Shown: piece after piece, positions 30,315-40,434 of the stretch | How positions within the stretch are numbered: position 1 is the first letter of the stretch | Layout of the letters: each line of letters opens with the position of its first letter | NCBI GenBank assembly: GCA_947448745.1 | Contig: CANFOQ010000003.1 | Location: 1 to 64,000 of the forward strand | Source of the DNA: Comamonadaceae bacterium | Lineage (GTDB): Bacteria > Pseudomonadota > Gammaproteobacteria > Burkholderiales > Burkholderiaceae_C | Direction of reading: 5' to 3' | Length of the DNA: 64,000 nucleotides | Translations under genes and position numbers: made by a program | The notes under the pieces: model-generated | Seen by the model: the letters and a program-made list of their open reading frames with translations, nothing else | The model's database searches: none | Told to the model about the DNA's origin: nothing

Positions 30315-30562
30315 CAAAGTCCTTGCAAACCATCTGCGGCGGTGGCTTCCCACAGCGCGTCGTCAGTCAGGGGCTCGGCACTGGCGGGATCGGCCATGAA
30401 CGCAGCAGCCACTTTTTCAAGATGCGCTTCGCGGGCCTGCAGCGCCAATTCCATGTATTGCTCGACCACGCGACTGCGCTCGCCCAGCGGAATGGCGGCG
30501 TTAAATCGCGCCAAGGTGGGCGCGGAGATGGTGTAGGAAGCGCGAAGCATTTGTGCGGCCAT
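30314..30562 (-). CDS. MazE-like antitoxin
   Basis: 82 residues. The N-terminal half (SYTISAPTLARFNAAIPLGERSRVVEQYM) looks like a ribbon-helix-helix DNA-binding part. The acidic C-terminus (MADPASAEPLTDDALWEATAADGLQGL) would wrap the toxin. The assignment rests on this layout and on the overlap with the PemK/MazF gene; the family is variable. Either of two in-frame ATGs (30562 or 12 bases later) could start it. Confidence 0.82.
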   Translation of the reverse strand: MAAQMLRASYTISAPTLARFNAAIPLGERSRVVEQYMELALQAREAHLEKVAAAFMADPASAEPLTDDALWEATAADGLQGL

Positions 30563-30572
30563 GTGCAGTGTT

Positions 30573-30585
30573 CCAGTAATACTGG
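30573..30585. promoter_or_regulatory. Palindrome at the maz promoter, possible operator
   Basis: CCAGTA-A-TACTGG is a perfect inverted repeat 11 bases before the antitoxin ATG, where a self-repressing antitoxin complex would bind. Confidence 0.4.
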
Positions 30586-30622
30586 CGCAATCTTATGGAT
30601 CGGGCTCAGCCGTGTCAACTTA

Positions 30623-30837
30623 AATTGGGGTCAGATTCCAATTGTTTTGTAATTGGGGTCAGATTCCGATTGTTTCATTTTGGTCTGCCCATCAAGCCAC
30701 TTCAGCTGGCCGAACATGGTGGGTCGGACGCGTAGCGAACGTCGCAGCTCCGCTGCGGTGAGCGGCGGACGAGCCCGCCGTGGTCGGCAAGCCAACGTGA
30801 CTTCGACACCGAAAACAATTGGAATCTGACCCCAATT
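30623..30837. repeat. REP/MITE-like element bounded by inverted repeats
   Basis: This 215-bp stretch lies in the roughly 300-bp gap between the maz antitoxin and the ygiQ-like gene. It starts with two direct copies of the GGGGTCAGATTCCAATT core (30623-30646 and 30651-30674; the second has one mismatch) and ends with one inverted copy (30814-30837). The GC-rich middle (about 30720-30790) holds short hairpins such as CGCAG/CTGCG and CGGCGG/CCGCCG. I see no coding sequence in it. It resembles a non-autonomous mobile repeat. Confidence 0.7.
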
Positions 30838-30862
30838 ACTCAGGCCGGCCGGCTTGAGGGAC

Positions 30863-33256
<2,394 letters not shown>

Positions 33257-33408
33257 CAGCCCCTGATTCTAGGTGGCGGGCCTGCTTTGAAGGGCTGGCA
33301 AGGAAAATGGCCTTGCTCTGCCAAGGCATGCTGCTCAAAACGCATGACATCCACAGGAGCTTGTTACAACAAACAAGCATTGCCGCCACAAGGAGCGCCA
33401 CGATGATT

Positions 33409-33798
33409 TCAAGCCTGAACCACGAAGGCTTCAAACCATTCTGCAAGCGCTGCCTCTGACAGACGCCCATCGGCCAAGGCCATGAAAGTTTGGTACAGGT
33501 TGTCTGGTGTGGCCGTTACGCGGCACCCATTCAAAGACAAGAACAGCATGCTCACCACAAAGGCCGTGCGCTTGTTGCCATCCACGAAAGGATGGTTTCT
33601 GGCAATGCCAAAGGCATAACTGGCTGCCAACTCAGGCAAAGTGGCAGCCCCTTTGCTGTAGATGAACAAATGCTGCGGTTTGGCCAAGGCCGAGGCCAAT
33701 AGTCCTGCATCGCGCATGCCCATGCCGCCGCCGTGCTCAGCCAGTTGCCGTTTGTGAATGGCTTGCACCACGTCAGGCCGCACCCATTGAGGTTGCAT
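33409..33798 (-). CDS. doc: Doc-type (Fic/Doc) death-on-curing toxin
   Basis: 129 residues, matching Doc. The active-site motif HPFVDGNKRTA is present (Fic/Doc consensus HxFx[DE][AG]NKR), preceded by the Doc pattern GLLASALAKPQHLF and ELAASYAFGIARNHPF. Doc from phage P1 phosphorylates and inactivates EF-Tu; that activity is known for the family and not shown here. The start is three bases after the stop of the AbrB-like antitoxin gene. Confidence 0.93.
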   Translation of the reverse strand: MQPQWVRPDVVQAIHKRQLAEHGGGMGMRDAGLLASALAKPQHLFIYSKGAATLPELAASYAFGIARNHPFVDGNKRTAFVVSMLFLSLNGCRVTATPDNLYQTFMALADGRLSEAALAEWFEAFVVQA

Positions 33799-33801
33799 CG
33801 C

Positions 33802-34029
33802 TTACTCGGCCAGTTTTTTCAACACATCGCGGTTGAGACGCATGATGTCCTCCGCTACATCCATTTGTGCTGCGAAATCAGGCCGATAAGACGTGAGTTC
33901 AATGCCATCAGGCGTCTCCACCACATACAGCGTGTCGCCCTTCTCCACCCTGAGTTTGCTTAAGATGTCCTTGGGCAAGACCACGCCAACCGAATTGCCA
34001 ATGTTGGTGAGTTTCAGGGTGTTGATCAT
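33802..34029 (-). CDS. AbrB/SpoVT (MazE-type) antitoxin paired with Doc
   Basis: 75 residues from the ATG at 34029, supported by AAGGA about seven bases upstream. The start INTLKLTNIGNSVGVVLPKDILSKLRVEKGDTLYVVETPDGIELT is the AbrB/SpoVT swapped-hairpin DNA-binding fold. The remaining 25-30 residues (DFAAQMDVAEDIMRLNRDVLKKLAE) would bind the toxin. Doc is also often paired with Phd; an AbrB-fold partner is known too. Confidence 0.9.
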   Translation of the reverse strand: MINTLKLTNIGNSVGVVLPKDILSKLRVEKGDTLYVVETPDGIELTSYRPDFAAQMDVAEDIMRLNRDVLKKLAE

Positions 34030-34056
34030 GCGTGTTCCTTGGTATTTTGCGAAGTG

Positions 34057-34072
34057 TATAACATCCGTTATA
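34057..34072. promoter_or_regulatory. Inverted repeat upstream of the AbrB-like antitoxin, possible operator
   Basis: TATAAC-ATCC-GTTATA lies 28-43 bases before the antitoxin ATG and includes -10-like hexamers on the minus strand. Just beyond it TCAAATGA-N5-TCATTTGA (34077-34097) forms a second inverted repeat, close to the start of the divergent chromate transporter gene. Both may control the shared intergenic region. Confidence 0.4.
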
Positions 34073-34106
34073 ACCATCAAATGATTTTTTCATTTGAAAT
34101 CTGAAA

Positions 34107-34673
34107 ATGACAAACCTGCCCCGCTCCCGCACCGACTTGTTTTTGTCCTTCACCTGGCTGGGCCTGCAAGGCTTTGGCGGTGTGTTGGCCGTGGTGCAAC
34201 GCGAAATCGTCGACCGCAAGCAATGGATGTCCTTGGCTGAATTCGCCGAAGAATGGGCGCTGGCCCAAACCCTGCCCGGCCCGAATGTGGTGAACCTGTC
34301 GGTCATGTTTGGCGGCAAACACTTTGGCCCCAGCGGTGCCTTTGCCGCACTCAGTGGTTTGTTGTTCTTTCCGGGCCTCTTGATGTTGGCCATCGTGTTC
34401 ACGTTCCAAGCCTTTGCCGATGTGCCCTTGGTGGCCTCGGCTTTGCACGGCATGGGCGTGGCAGCCGCAGGCATGGTGATGGCCGCCGGTTGGCGCTTCA
34501 TGCCCACCTTGCGTCAACACCCCATCGGTTTCCCGTTGGCGCTGATGTTTGCCGCACTGAGTTTTGCACTGGCTGCTTTGGTGCATTGGCCCTTGGCCCA
34601 TGTGATTGCCTTGGTGGGCAGTGTGTCGTGTGGCCTCACCTGGTGGCGCTTGGTTCCCAAGGACGCGTCATGA
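34107..34673 (+). CDS. chrA: Chromate transporter, first half (CHR family, short type)
   Basis: 188 residues, membrane protein. The motifs FTWLGLQGFGGVLAVVQREIV, EEWALAQTLPGPNVVNLSVMFG and the following hydrophobic segments match the N-terminal CHR domain. In short-chain CHR systems two such proteins with opposite topology act as a pair to export chromate by proton antiport; transport of another oxyanion cannot be excluded. The stop codon overlaps the start of a tiny 13-codon frame that leads to the second half. Confidence 0.9.
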   Translation: MTNLPRSRTDLFLSFTWLGLQGFGGVLAVVQREIVDRKQWMSLAEFAEEWALAQTLPGPNVVNLSVMFGGKHFGPSGAFAALSGLLFFPGLLMLAIVFTFQAFADVPLVASALHGMGVAAAGMVMAAGWRFMPTLRQHPIGFPLALMFAALSFALAALVHWPLAHVIALVGSVSCGLTWWRLVPKDAS

Positions 34674-34711
34674 GTTGGTGGTTGTGCTTCAGACAGAAAG
34701 TGGCTGCATGA
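34670..34711 (+). CDS. Possible 13-codon linker peptide between the two chromate transporter genes
   Basis: ATG at 34670 overlaps the stop of the first gene (ATGA), and its TGA at 34709-34711 overlaps the ATG of the second gene (ATGA). The frame encodes MSWWLCFRQKVAA. Either it is chance, or the ribosome passes through it by termination-reinitiation to couple the two halves. There is no independent evidence of translation. Confidence 0.25.
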   Translation: MSWWLCFRQKVAA

Positions 34712-35289
34712 CTTGGCAACTCTGGCTCGATCTGCATTTGCATTTCTGCATGTTGTCGCTGCTGGCGGTGGGTGGTGCTTTGGCCATCATTCCCGAGATG
34801 CACCGCTATTTGGTGAGCGACTTGCAACTCATGACCGAAACCGCTTTCAGCCAATCGGTGACGCTGTCGCAAATCGCGCCGGGCCCCAATATTTTGTTGG
34901 TGGCCGTCATGGGTTGGAACATCGGTTTGCAAAGCGCGGGTGGCTTTGAAGCCGGCACGATCGCCATCGCTTGGGGCTTGTTCATGGCGCTGGGCTTGCT
35001 CACAGCTGCGGTGCTGCCCTCCTCGCTGCTCAGCTACTTCATGGTCAAGTGGTTGCAAGTCCATCAACACGCCCGCAGTGTGCGGGCCTTCAAAGCTGGC
35101 ATGGTGCCCTTGGTGATGGGCCTCATGCTGTCAGCGGGTTGGTTGTTGCAAACGGCGAGCAATCCGCAAACAGATTGGCGCTTGTTGCTGATCTGCGGCC
35201 TCAGCATGGTGTTGGTGTTGAAAACCCGTGTGCACCTGTTGTGGCTGATGCTGGGTGGTGCGGTGTTGGGTGCGGTGTTAGGTTTGTAA
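34708..35289 (+). CDS. chrA: Chromate transporter, second half (CHR family, short type)
   Basis: 193 residues from the ATG at 34708; a longer upstream frame reads through hydrophilic sequence that matches nothing in the family. The sequence has HFCMLSLLAVGGALAIIPEMHRYLV, then FSQSVTLSQIAPGPNILLVAVMGWNIG, the second-domain counterpart of the QTLPGPN motif, and several membrane segments. It forms a pair with the gene before it. No chromate-responsive regulator gene is adjacent. Confidence 0.9.
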   Translation: MTWQLWLDLHLHFCMLSLLAVGGALAIIPEMHRYLVSDLQLMTETAFSQSVTLSQIAPGPNILLVAVMGWNIGLQSAGGFEAGTIAIAWGLFMALGLLTAAVLPSSLLSYFMVKWLQVHQHARSVRAFKAGMVPLVMGLMLSAGWLLQTASNPQTDWRLLLICGLSMVLVLKTRVHLLWLMLGGAVLGAVLGL

Positions 35290-35338
35290 CAGCAGCAGAC
35301 TAAAACTTGATCATTTGAAAAACATGACAAATCGATGG

Positions 35339-35797
35339 TCATTTCTTGGCTTCCAATACATTGGCGTTGATGCGTCGGATAGCATCTGCATTGGTAGATG
35401 AAAAAACCAGTTCAATCGCCTTGTCAGCAGTTTGCCAACACCAATTGGCATGCTCCGTGGGGTTCAACACAATGTCAAACCGCTCTGGTACTTGAAGTGA
35501 AAAGACATGTTCCAAATTGTGTGTGGTGCCTTGCGCATAACGATGAAGATAGCTTGGATGAATTTCAAATTGATGGCAGGTGTTGAGGTCTAGCAAGTGA
35601 TGGTCCGGGCCCTGTGCATCAATACCCGTTTCTTCTTTGACCTCGCGCAATGCCGCGAGATAGGGGCTTTCTTCCAAACTGTCAAGGCTGCCTGTGACCG
35701 ACTGCCAGCCCATGCCGTCGGCTCTCTCGATCAGCAAAAACTCTCGCATGGGCGTGAATATCACGACCAATACAGAGTGAGGAATTTTGAAAGTCAT
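35339..35797 (-). CDS. nudB: Dihydroneopterin triphosphate diphosphatase (Nudix), NudB-like
   Basis: 152 residues from the ATG at 35797, whose ATGA overlaps the stop of the E3 gene. The Nudix box is complete: G-x5-E-x7-REVKEETG (GSLDSLEESPYLAALREVKEETGI). Flanking sequence (SVLVVIFTPMREFLLIERAD, GWQSVTGS, HNLEHVFSLQVPERFDIVLNPTEHANWCW) matches NudB, which removes pyrophosphate from dihydroneopterin triphosphate in folate synthesis. Why it closes an acetoin operon is not clear; it may simply ride on the transcript. Confidence 0.85.
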   Translation of the reverse strand: MTFKIPHSVLVVIFTPMREFLLIERADGMGWQSVTGSLDSLEESPYLAALREVKEETGIDAQGPDHHLLDLNTCHQFEIHPSYLHRYAQGTTHNLEHVFSLQVPERFDIVLNPTEHANWCWQTADKAIELVFSSTNADAIRRINANVLEAKK

Positions 35798-37293
35798 CTG
35801 CGCACGGGCGGCAAATCTGTACAAACCCCATGATAGGCCTCTGCAGCCATGCCAATGCTTTCACCCAAGGTGGGATGTGGATGAATGGTCTGACCAATAT
35901 CCAATGCTGTCGCACGCATTTCAATGGCCAGCGTAATTTCACCGATCAGGTCACCAGCGCGGGTCCCCACTATGCCCCCGCCAACTATGCGACCGTGGCC
36001 CAGTGCTTCCTCCGAATCTTCAAACAAGAGCTTGGTGAAACCTTCGTCACGACCATTGGCAATCGCCCTGCCCGATGCCATCCATGGAAACAAGCCTTTT
36101 TTCACCTTGATGCCTTGTGCCTTGGCCTGGTCTTCCGTGAGGCCCACCCAGGCCACTTCGGGATCGGTGTAAGCCACTGAGGGAATGAGCCGCTGATCAA
36201 ACGAGGTCAAGGCGAGAGTTGCATCGCCCAACTGTTCTCCTGCGACAACTTGCGCTGCCACATGGCCTTCGTGCACCGCCTTGTGCGCGAGCATGGGCTG
36301 TCCAACAATGTCACCAATGGCGAAGATGTGCGGGACGTTGGTGCGCATTTGCGAGTCCACATTGATGAACCCACGATCGTTCACATGCACACCGGCTTTA
36401 TCAGCGGCGATCTTCTGACCGTTAGGTTTGCGGCCCACCGCTTGCAATACCAGGTCATACACCTGCGGCACAGGGGGATTGCCGCCGCCATTCACCGCAG
36501 CAAAGCTGACTTCTATACCTTCTGGCAGTGCTTTGGCAGACACTGTTTGGGTGTTGAGCATGATGTGATCAAACCGTTGTTTATTCATTTTTTGCCAAAC
36601 CTTCACCAAGTCGCGGTCTGCACCTTGCATCAAGCCGTCAGTCATTTCCACGACATCTAGCCGTGCCCCCAAGGTGCTATAGACCGAGCCCATTTCCAAA
36701 CCAATGATCCCGCCTCCCACAACCAACATTCGTTTGGGCACCTTGGTCAATTGCAAGGCACCGGTGCTGTCCACTACGCGAGGGTCGTCAGGCATCAAGG
36801 GCAAATGCACGGCTTGACTGCCCGCAGCAATGATGCAGGACTTGAAACTCACCAAATGGGTTTGGCCCGTTTTGTCCTGCGCCGTGCCTTGGGTTTCTTC
36901 CACCGAAACGTGGTGACTGTCCACGAACACACCATATCCTCGCAACACCGTGACTTTGCGCATCTTGGCCATGGCCGCCAAACCGCCATTGAGTTTGGCT
37001 ATGACTTTTTCCTTGTGGCCACGAAGCATGTCGATGTTGACCCGGGGCTTGCCATAGTCAATGCCCAAATTGACCAAGTGGCTCACCTCGTCCATAACAG
37101 CTGACACATGCAACAAAGCCTTTGATGGGATGCAGCCAACGTTTAAGCAAACACCGCCCAATTGGGCATAGCGCTCAACGATGACAACCCTAAGGCCGAG
37201 GTCTGCGGCACGAAACGCAGCGCTGTATCCTCCTGGGCCACCACCTAAAACAAGCAGATCGTAATCATGGGATTGATTGGCTATGTTCGTCAT
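35794..37293 (-). CDS. lpdA: Dihydrolipoamide dehydrogenase (E3)
   Basis: 499 residues. FAD-binding GGGPGGYSAA at the N-terminus, the redox disulphide motif GGVCLNVGCIPSK, the NAD-binding VVGGGIIGLEMGSVYSTLG, the second FAD motif VPHIFAIGDIVG and the C-terminal His-Glu pair in HPHPTLGE. It reoxidises dihydrolipoyl groups on the E2 subunit with NAD+. Position after lipA in the aco cluster makes it the dedicated E3 of that complex. There is no N-terminal lipoyl domain. Confidence 0.95.
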   Translation of the reverse strand: MTNIANQSHDYDLLVLGGGPGGYSAAFRAADLGLRVVIVERYAQLGGVCLNVGCIPSKALLHVSAVMDEVSHLVNLGIDYGKPRVNIDMLRGHKEKVIAKLNGGLAAMAKMRKVTVLRGYGVFVDSHHVSVEETQGTAQDKTGQTHLVSFKSCIIAAGSQAVHLPLMPDDPRVVDSTGALQLTKVPKRMLVVGGGIIGLEMGSVYSTLGARLDVVEMTDGLMQGADRDLVKVWQKMNKQRFDHIMLNTQTVSAKALPEGIEVSFAAVNGGGNPPVPQVYDLVLQAVGRKPNGQKIAADKAGVHVNDRGFINVDSQMRTNVPHIFAIGDIVGQPMLAHKAVHEGHVAAQVVAGEQLGDATLALTSFDQRLIPSVAYTDPEVAWVGLTEDQAKAQGIKVKKGLFPWMASGRAIANGRDEGFTKLLFEDSEEALGHGRIVGGGIVGTRAGDLIGEITLAIEMRATALDIGQTIHPHPTLGESIGMAAEAYHGVCTDLPPVRR

Positions 37294-37320
37294 ATCTAGA
37301 AAAGAGGGTTTAATGATCCA

Positions 37321-38286
37321 TCAAAACATCAATGCAGACTGTTGATCTGCGTGGTACGAGCTCCTCACCAAAGGGCCAGAAGTCACTTGCTGAAAACCCA
37401 TGGCCAGGGCTTTGTCTTTGAAAATAGCAAATTGATCCGGATGCACGTAGCGCATCACAGGCGTGTGGAATGCAGAAGGTGATAAATACTGTCCCAAGGT
37501 CAACATCTCCACACCATGCAACCGGAGATCATTCATCACAGAGACGATTTCATCGTCTGTTTCACCCAAGCCCAGCATCAAACCGCTTTTGGTTGGAACA
37601 TCAGGGTGTGATTTTTTGAATTTTTCCAACAACTGAAGACTGAAAGAATAGTCACTGCCAGGTCGAATTTGCTTGTACAACCGCGGCACAGTCTCTAAGT
37701 TGTGATTTAAAACATCAGGTGGCGACTGGGTCAAGATGCCCAATGCCCTATCGTCTCGACCCCGGAAGTCTGGAATCAAAATCTCGACTTTGGTACCAGG
37801 CGAAAGTTTCCTCACTTCGGAGATGCAGGAAACAAAATGGGATGCACCGCCATCCCTCAAATCGTCTCGATCCACACTTGTGATGACCACGTAAGTCAAA
37901 CCCAGTGCCGCAATGGTTTTGGCCAGATTGTGTGGCTCTTGAAGATCCAGTGGATCTGGTCGTCCATGTCCAACATCGCAGAATGGGCAGCGCCTGGTGC
38001 ATTTATCGCCCATGATCATGAAGGTGGCTGTCCCTTGTCCAAAGCATTCAGACATATTGGGACAGGCCGCCTCTTCACAAACGGTGTGCAACCGGTTTTC
38101 GCGCAAAATGTTTCTGATTTCAAAAAACCGCGAATTTGGCGCTGCTGCTTTCACCCTGATCCAATCGGGCTTGGGCAGTTTTTCACTCGGAATGATTTTG
38201 ATGGGGATGCGATCTGTTTTGGCTCTAGCCCTGCTTTTGAACAACGGATTGTGGGCGGCTTGAGGCATCAATGCGTCAGAAGGCAT
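37321..38286 (-). CDS. lipA: Lipoyl synthase
   Basis: 321 residues. Auxiliary cluster cysteines are in [14 protein letters not shown] and the radical SAM cluster in CTRRCPFC, both in the LipA spacing. The C-terminal Arg-Ser-Ser-Tyr motif ([11 protein letters not shown]) supplies the serine ligand of the auxiliary cluster. It inserts two sulphurs into octanoyl groups on E2 or H proteins. Placed between lipoate ligase and E3 in an acetoin cluster, it probably serves lipoylation of AcoC; another housekeeping copy may exist elsewhere. Confidence 0.95.
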   Translation of the reverse strand: MPSDALMPQAAHNPLFKSRARAKTDRIPIKIIPSEKLPKPDWIRVKAAAPNSRFFEIRNILRENRLHTVCEEAACPNMSECFGQGTATFMIMGDKCTRRCPFCDVGHGRPDPLDLQEPHNLAKTIAALGLTYVVITSVDRDDLRDGGASHFVSCISEVRKLSPGTKVEILIPDFRGRDDRALGILTQSPPDVLNHNLETVPRLYKQIRPGSDYSFSLQLLEKFKKSHPDVPTKSGLMLGLGETDDEIVSVMNDLRLHGVEMLTLGQYLSPSAFHTPVMRYVHPDQFAIFKDKALAMGFQQVTSGPLVRSSYHADQQSALMF

Positions 38287-38304
38287 GTACTTGTTCCAAG
38301 CAAT

Positions 38305-38613
38305 TCAAGTATGCAGTGTGCGACCCAACTTGGCTTGCACAGCAGCAGTTTTGCTTTTTAAACGACCTTTGGGGCCTTTTCGATAATCCACTTTCAGACT
38401 CACCGCAATTCGGTTGAATTCTTTGTCAAGCACTTTAAAACAGCGATCAACGACACCCATGACCTCTTCCCACTCACCTTCCAAAATGGTACCCATTGGG
38501 GTGAGCTGGTAGTCCACACCGCTTTGATCAATCACGTCAATCACCTTGGCCACGTGTTCGCTGACACTTTCACCGACGCCCACAGGAGCCATTGCAAATT
38601 CAAGAAGTACCAT
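38305..38613 (-). CDS. MTH1187/YqgV family thiamine-binding protein
   Basis: 102 residues. MVLLEFAMAPVGVGESVSEHVAKVIDVIDQSGVDYQLTPMGTILEGEWEEVM follows the family pattern closely (usual form: M.SP.G.GESVSEYVA...IIE.SGL.Y.LTPMGT..EGE). A TGGAG site is well placed. The start overlaps the end of the lipoate ligase gene by 14 bp. Members form ferredoxin-like tetramers, and some bind thiamine or pyrimidine-type compounds. In a cluster with a thiamine-diphosphate-dependent E1, cofactor handling is a reasonable inference. Confidence 0.85.
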   Translation of the reverse strand: MVLLEFAMAPVGVGESVSEHVAKVIDVIDQSGVDYQLTPMGTILEGEWEEVMGVVDRCFKVLDKEFNRIAVSLKVDYRKGPKGRLKSKTAAVQAKLGRTLHT

Positions 38614-39307
38614 GAGAAATCTCCAAATGTTGAGTTGAAAATTGATGCGTCAACGCGCTCAGTGTTTGCATTTCAATGTCACCACTGAAGCAACACTCCT
38701 GCGCTATCGATGTGATGGAATTCGCTAAATACCTTCTCTTTGATCCAATGGATTCTTCAACTGCGTTCGCTGCTTGAATCAAAGGTTCTGCTTCAATGTC
38801 TACCAGCAAAACAGCATGCGCAAGAACCACCTTTGTGCCATTGATTTTTTTCCATGATTGCGCTGTGCCAACCAACTTTTGTCCATGAACGGACAGGTTG
38901 AACTTGCCATCACAAAATGACCCTGGTGTGCTCCCCGTGCTGACATAAATGCCCAGTTCCTTGAGTGCAACAGCAATTTTCAAACACATGGCCAGGTAGA
39001 TTTCATTGATGTCTAAATCGAATGCCTGACTGACCGACCAGATCAATGACAAATTCCAAATCCCAGGCCCCTGCGGCACCAAACCACCACCAGATGACCT
39101 GATGAAGCACCCCTGCTTGTGAAGCAACGCTTCAGTAGCCCTCAAGAGATAACTTTTGGGAACCACCCATCCCCTTGATGACTGCCAAAGATGGGCATAG
39201 GCCTTGCCATCTTCGGCAGCTTGATGCATCCACTGCTTTTCCAATTCCAAGCCGTTATCCAACGCCCGATGGTGCTGAACAACCTGGAATTGAGCTGGCA
39301 GTGGCAT
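38600..39307 (-). CDS. Lipoate-protein ligase family protein (LplA/LipB fold)
   Basis: 235 residues from the ATG at 39307, eight bases after the acoC stop; a longer frame to 39472 overlaps acoC and has a Cys/His-rich N-terminus that does not fit. The motif IRSSGGGLVPQGPGIWNLSL is the lipoate-binding loop (RxSGGG.V....G) and CDGKFNLSVHGQKLVGTAQ holds the conserved Lys for the acyl group. It attaches lipoate or octanoate to E2 lipoyl domains. With lipA next but one downstream, the pair could supply lipoyl-AcoC. Confidence 0.85.
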   Translation of the reverse strand: MPLPAQFQVVQHHRALDNGLELEKQWMHQAAEDGKAYAHLWQSSRGWVVPKSYLLRATEALLHKQGCFIRSSGGGLVPQGPGIWNLSLIWSVSQAFDLDINEIYLAMCLKIAVALKELGIYVSTGSTPGSFCDGKFNLSVHGQKLVGTAQSWKKINGTKVVLAHAVLLVDIEAEPLIQAANAVEESIGSKRRYLANSITSIAQECCFSGDIEMQTLSALTHQFSTQHLEISHGTS

Positions 39308-39315
39308 GGTGGGAC

Positions 39316-40434
39316 CTAGTTTGAAATGGTGTGTTTCTTGATGAGCGCATTCACCTCGTTGGCCTTTTCGAGCATGACCATGTGCCCTGCCCCATCCAGG
39401 ACAGCCACATGCGCACCAGTTGGTGCATTCTTGGCATGCGTTGCAGGTATGACCTTGTCTTGCGAGCCCCAAATCACCAGCATAGGCGGTTGGTTGCCTG
39501 TCAGCTTAAGCCCAGGTGTCTCGACTTGCTGACCATCCTTGAACAAGGCCTTGCCCAATTGCGCCAAAACATCAGGCACACCGTCAATGCGCTTGTATTT
39601 CAACAAGTCGTCCACCAATGCACGTGTGACCAATTCAGGATTGGCAAACAATTGCTCAACCACCGGTTTCAGTTCACGTTTGGATGAAGCTGCGATGAAG
39701 CCATCTGTATAACCGGTATTGATTTCCTTGCCCAAGCCAGCACTGCAAATCAGTGTGAGAGAGCGCGTTCTCGATGGGTAACTCAAGGCAAATTGACTTG
39801 CAATGGCGCCGCCCATGGAGTGCCCCCCGATATGCACCTGATCCACGCCGATTTGGTCCAGGAAGGCTGCCACGAAGTCAGAAAGATGCTTGAGCGAAGT
39901 GCCGGGCAGCTTGGCGTGAGACTGACCATGCCCCGGCAAATCCAGGGCGATCACGGGTTGCTGTTCAGCAAGTGCGTCAATATTGAACAACCAATTGCCT
40001 TGATCGCCACCAAAGCCGTGCAACAACACCAAGGGGACACCTTCTTCTGGGCCCCGGCGTGCATAGCGAATCTTGATACCTTGGATGTCTGCGTAATCGA
40101 ATGACGGACCACCGTCCTCGTCTTCATCTGCAGCAGCAGGCACTTCGAAGGCCGCTATGAAGGCATCGATTTCAGCATCGCTGACATCAGAATCCGCCAT
40201 CACACCCAGCAATGCCCGCACAGGCAAGGTTTCACCTGCATTTGCAACACGTCGTCTCAACAGACCTGCATCCGCAGCTTCTACAGAATTGCTGAGCTTG
40301 TCTGTCTCGACATCCATGATGGGCATGCCGACAATGATTTGTGTTCCCACATCGACCAGCCAATCTGCAATGGTGCCTTCTCGCATTTCGAGTCCCCACT
40401 TGGGCATGATGATGGGTGTGATGGCAGAACTCAC
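39316..40434 (-). CDS. acoC: Acetoin dehydrogenase E2 subunit (AcoC), lipoyl domain plus alpha/beta hydrolase
   Basis: 372 residues. Residues 1-80 form a lipoyl domain with the target Lys46 in VETDKLSN. An acidic linker follows (about 96-112). From about 118 the protein is an alpha/beta-hydrolase fold instead of the usual acyltransferase domain, with GGHSMGG (Ser206), VIWGSQDK and DGAGHMVM as the triad regions. This layout is that of AcoC, which passes the acetyl group from acetoin to CoA. The start is GTG at 40434: GTGA overlaps the acoB stop and AAGGAGG precedes it. Confidence 0.93.
   Translation of the reverse strand: MSSAITPIIMPKWGLEMREGTIADWLVDVGTQIIVGMPIMDVETDKLSNSVEAADAGLLRRRVANAGETLPVRALLGVMADSDVSDAEIDAFIAAFEVPAAADEDEDGGPSFDYADIQGIKIRYARRGPEEGVPLVLLHGFGGDQGNWLFNIDALAEQQPVIALDLPGHGQSHAKLPGTSLKHLSDFVAAFLDQIGVDQVHIGGHSMGGAIASQFALSYPSRTRSLTLICSAGLGKEINTGYTDGFIAASSKRELKPVVEQLFANPELVTRALVDDLLKYKRIDGVPDVLAQLGKALFKDGQQVETPGLKLTGNQPPMLVIWGSQDKVIPATHAKNAPTGAHVAVLDGAGHMVMLEKANEVNALIKKHTISN

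Noticed and set aside
30676-30812. A remnant transposase or integron attC site in the REP patch
   Set aside because: Both strands are broken by stops, no transposase motif can be read, and the attC core sequences are missing.
38600-39472. A longer lipoate ligase with a Cys-rich N-terminus
   Set aside because: The extra 55 codons overlap the conserved C-terminus of acoC out of frame; the ATG at 39307 gives the normal family start.
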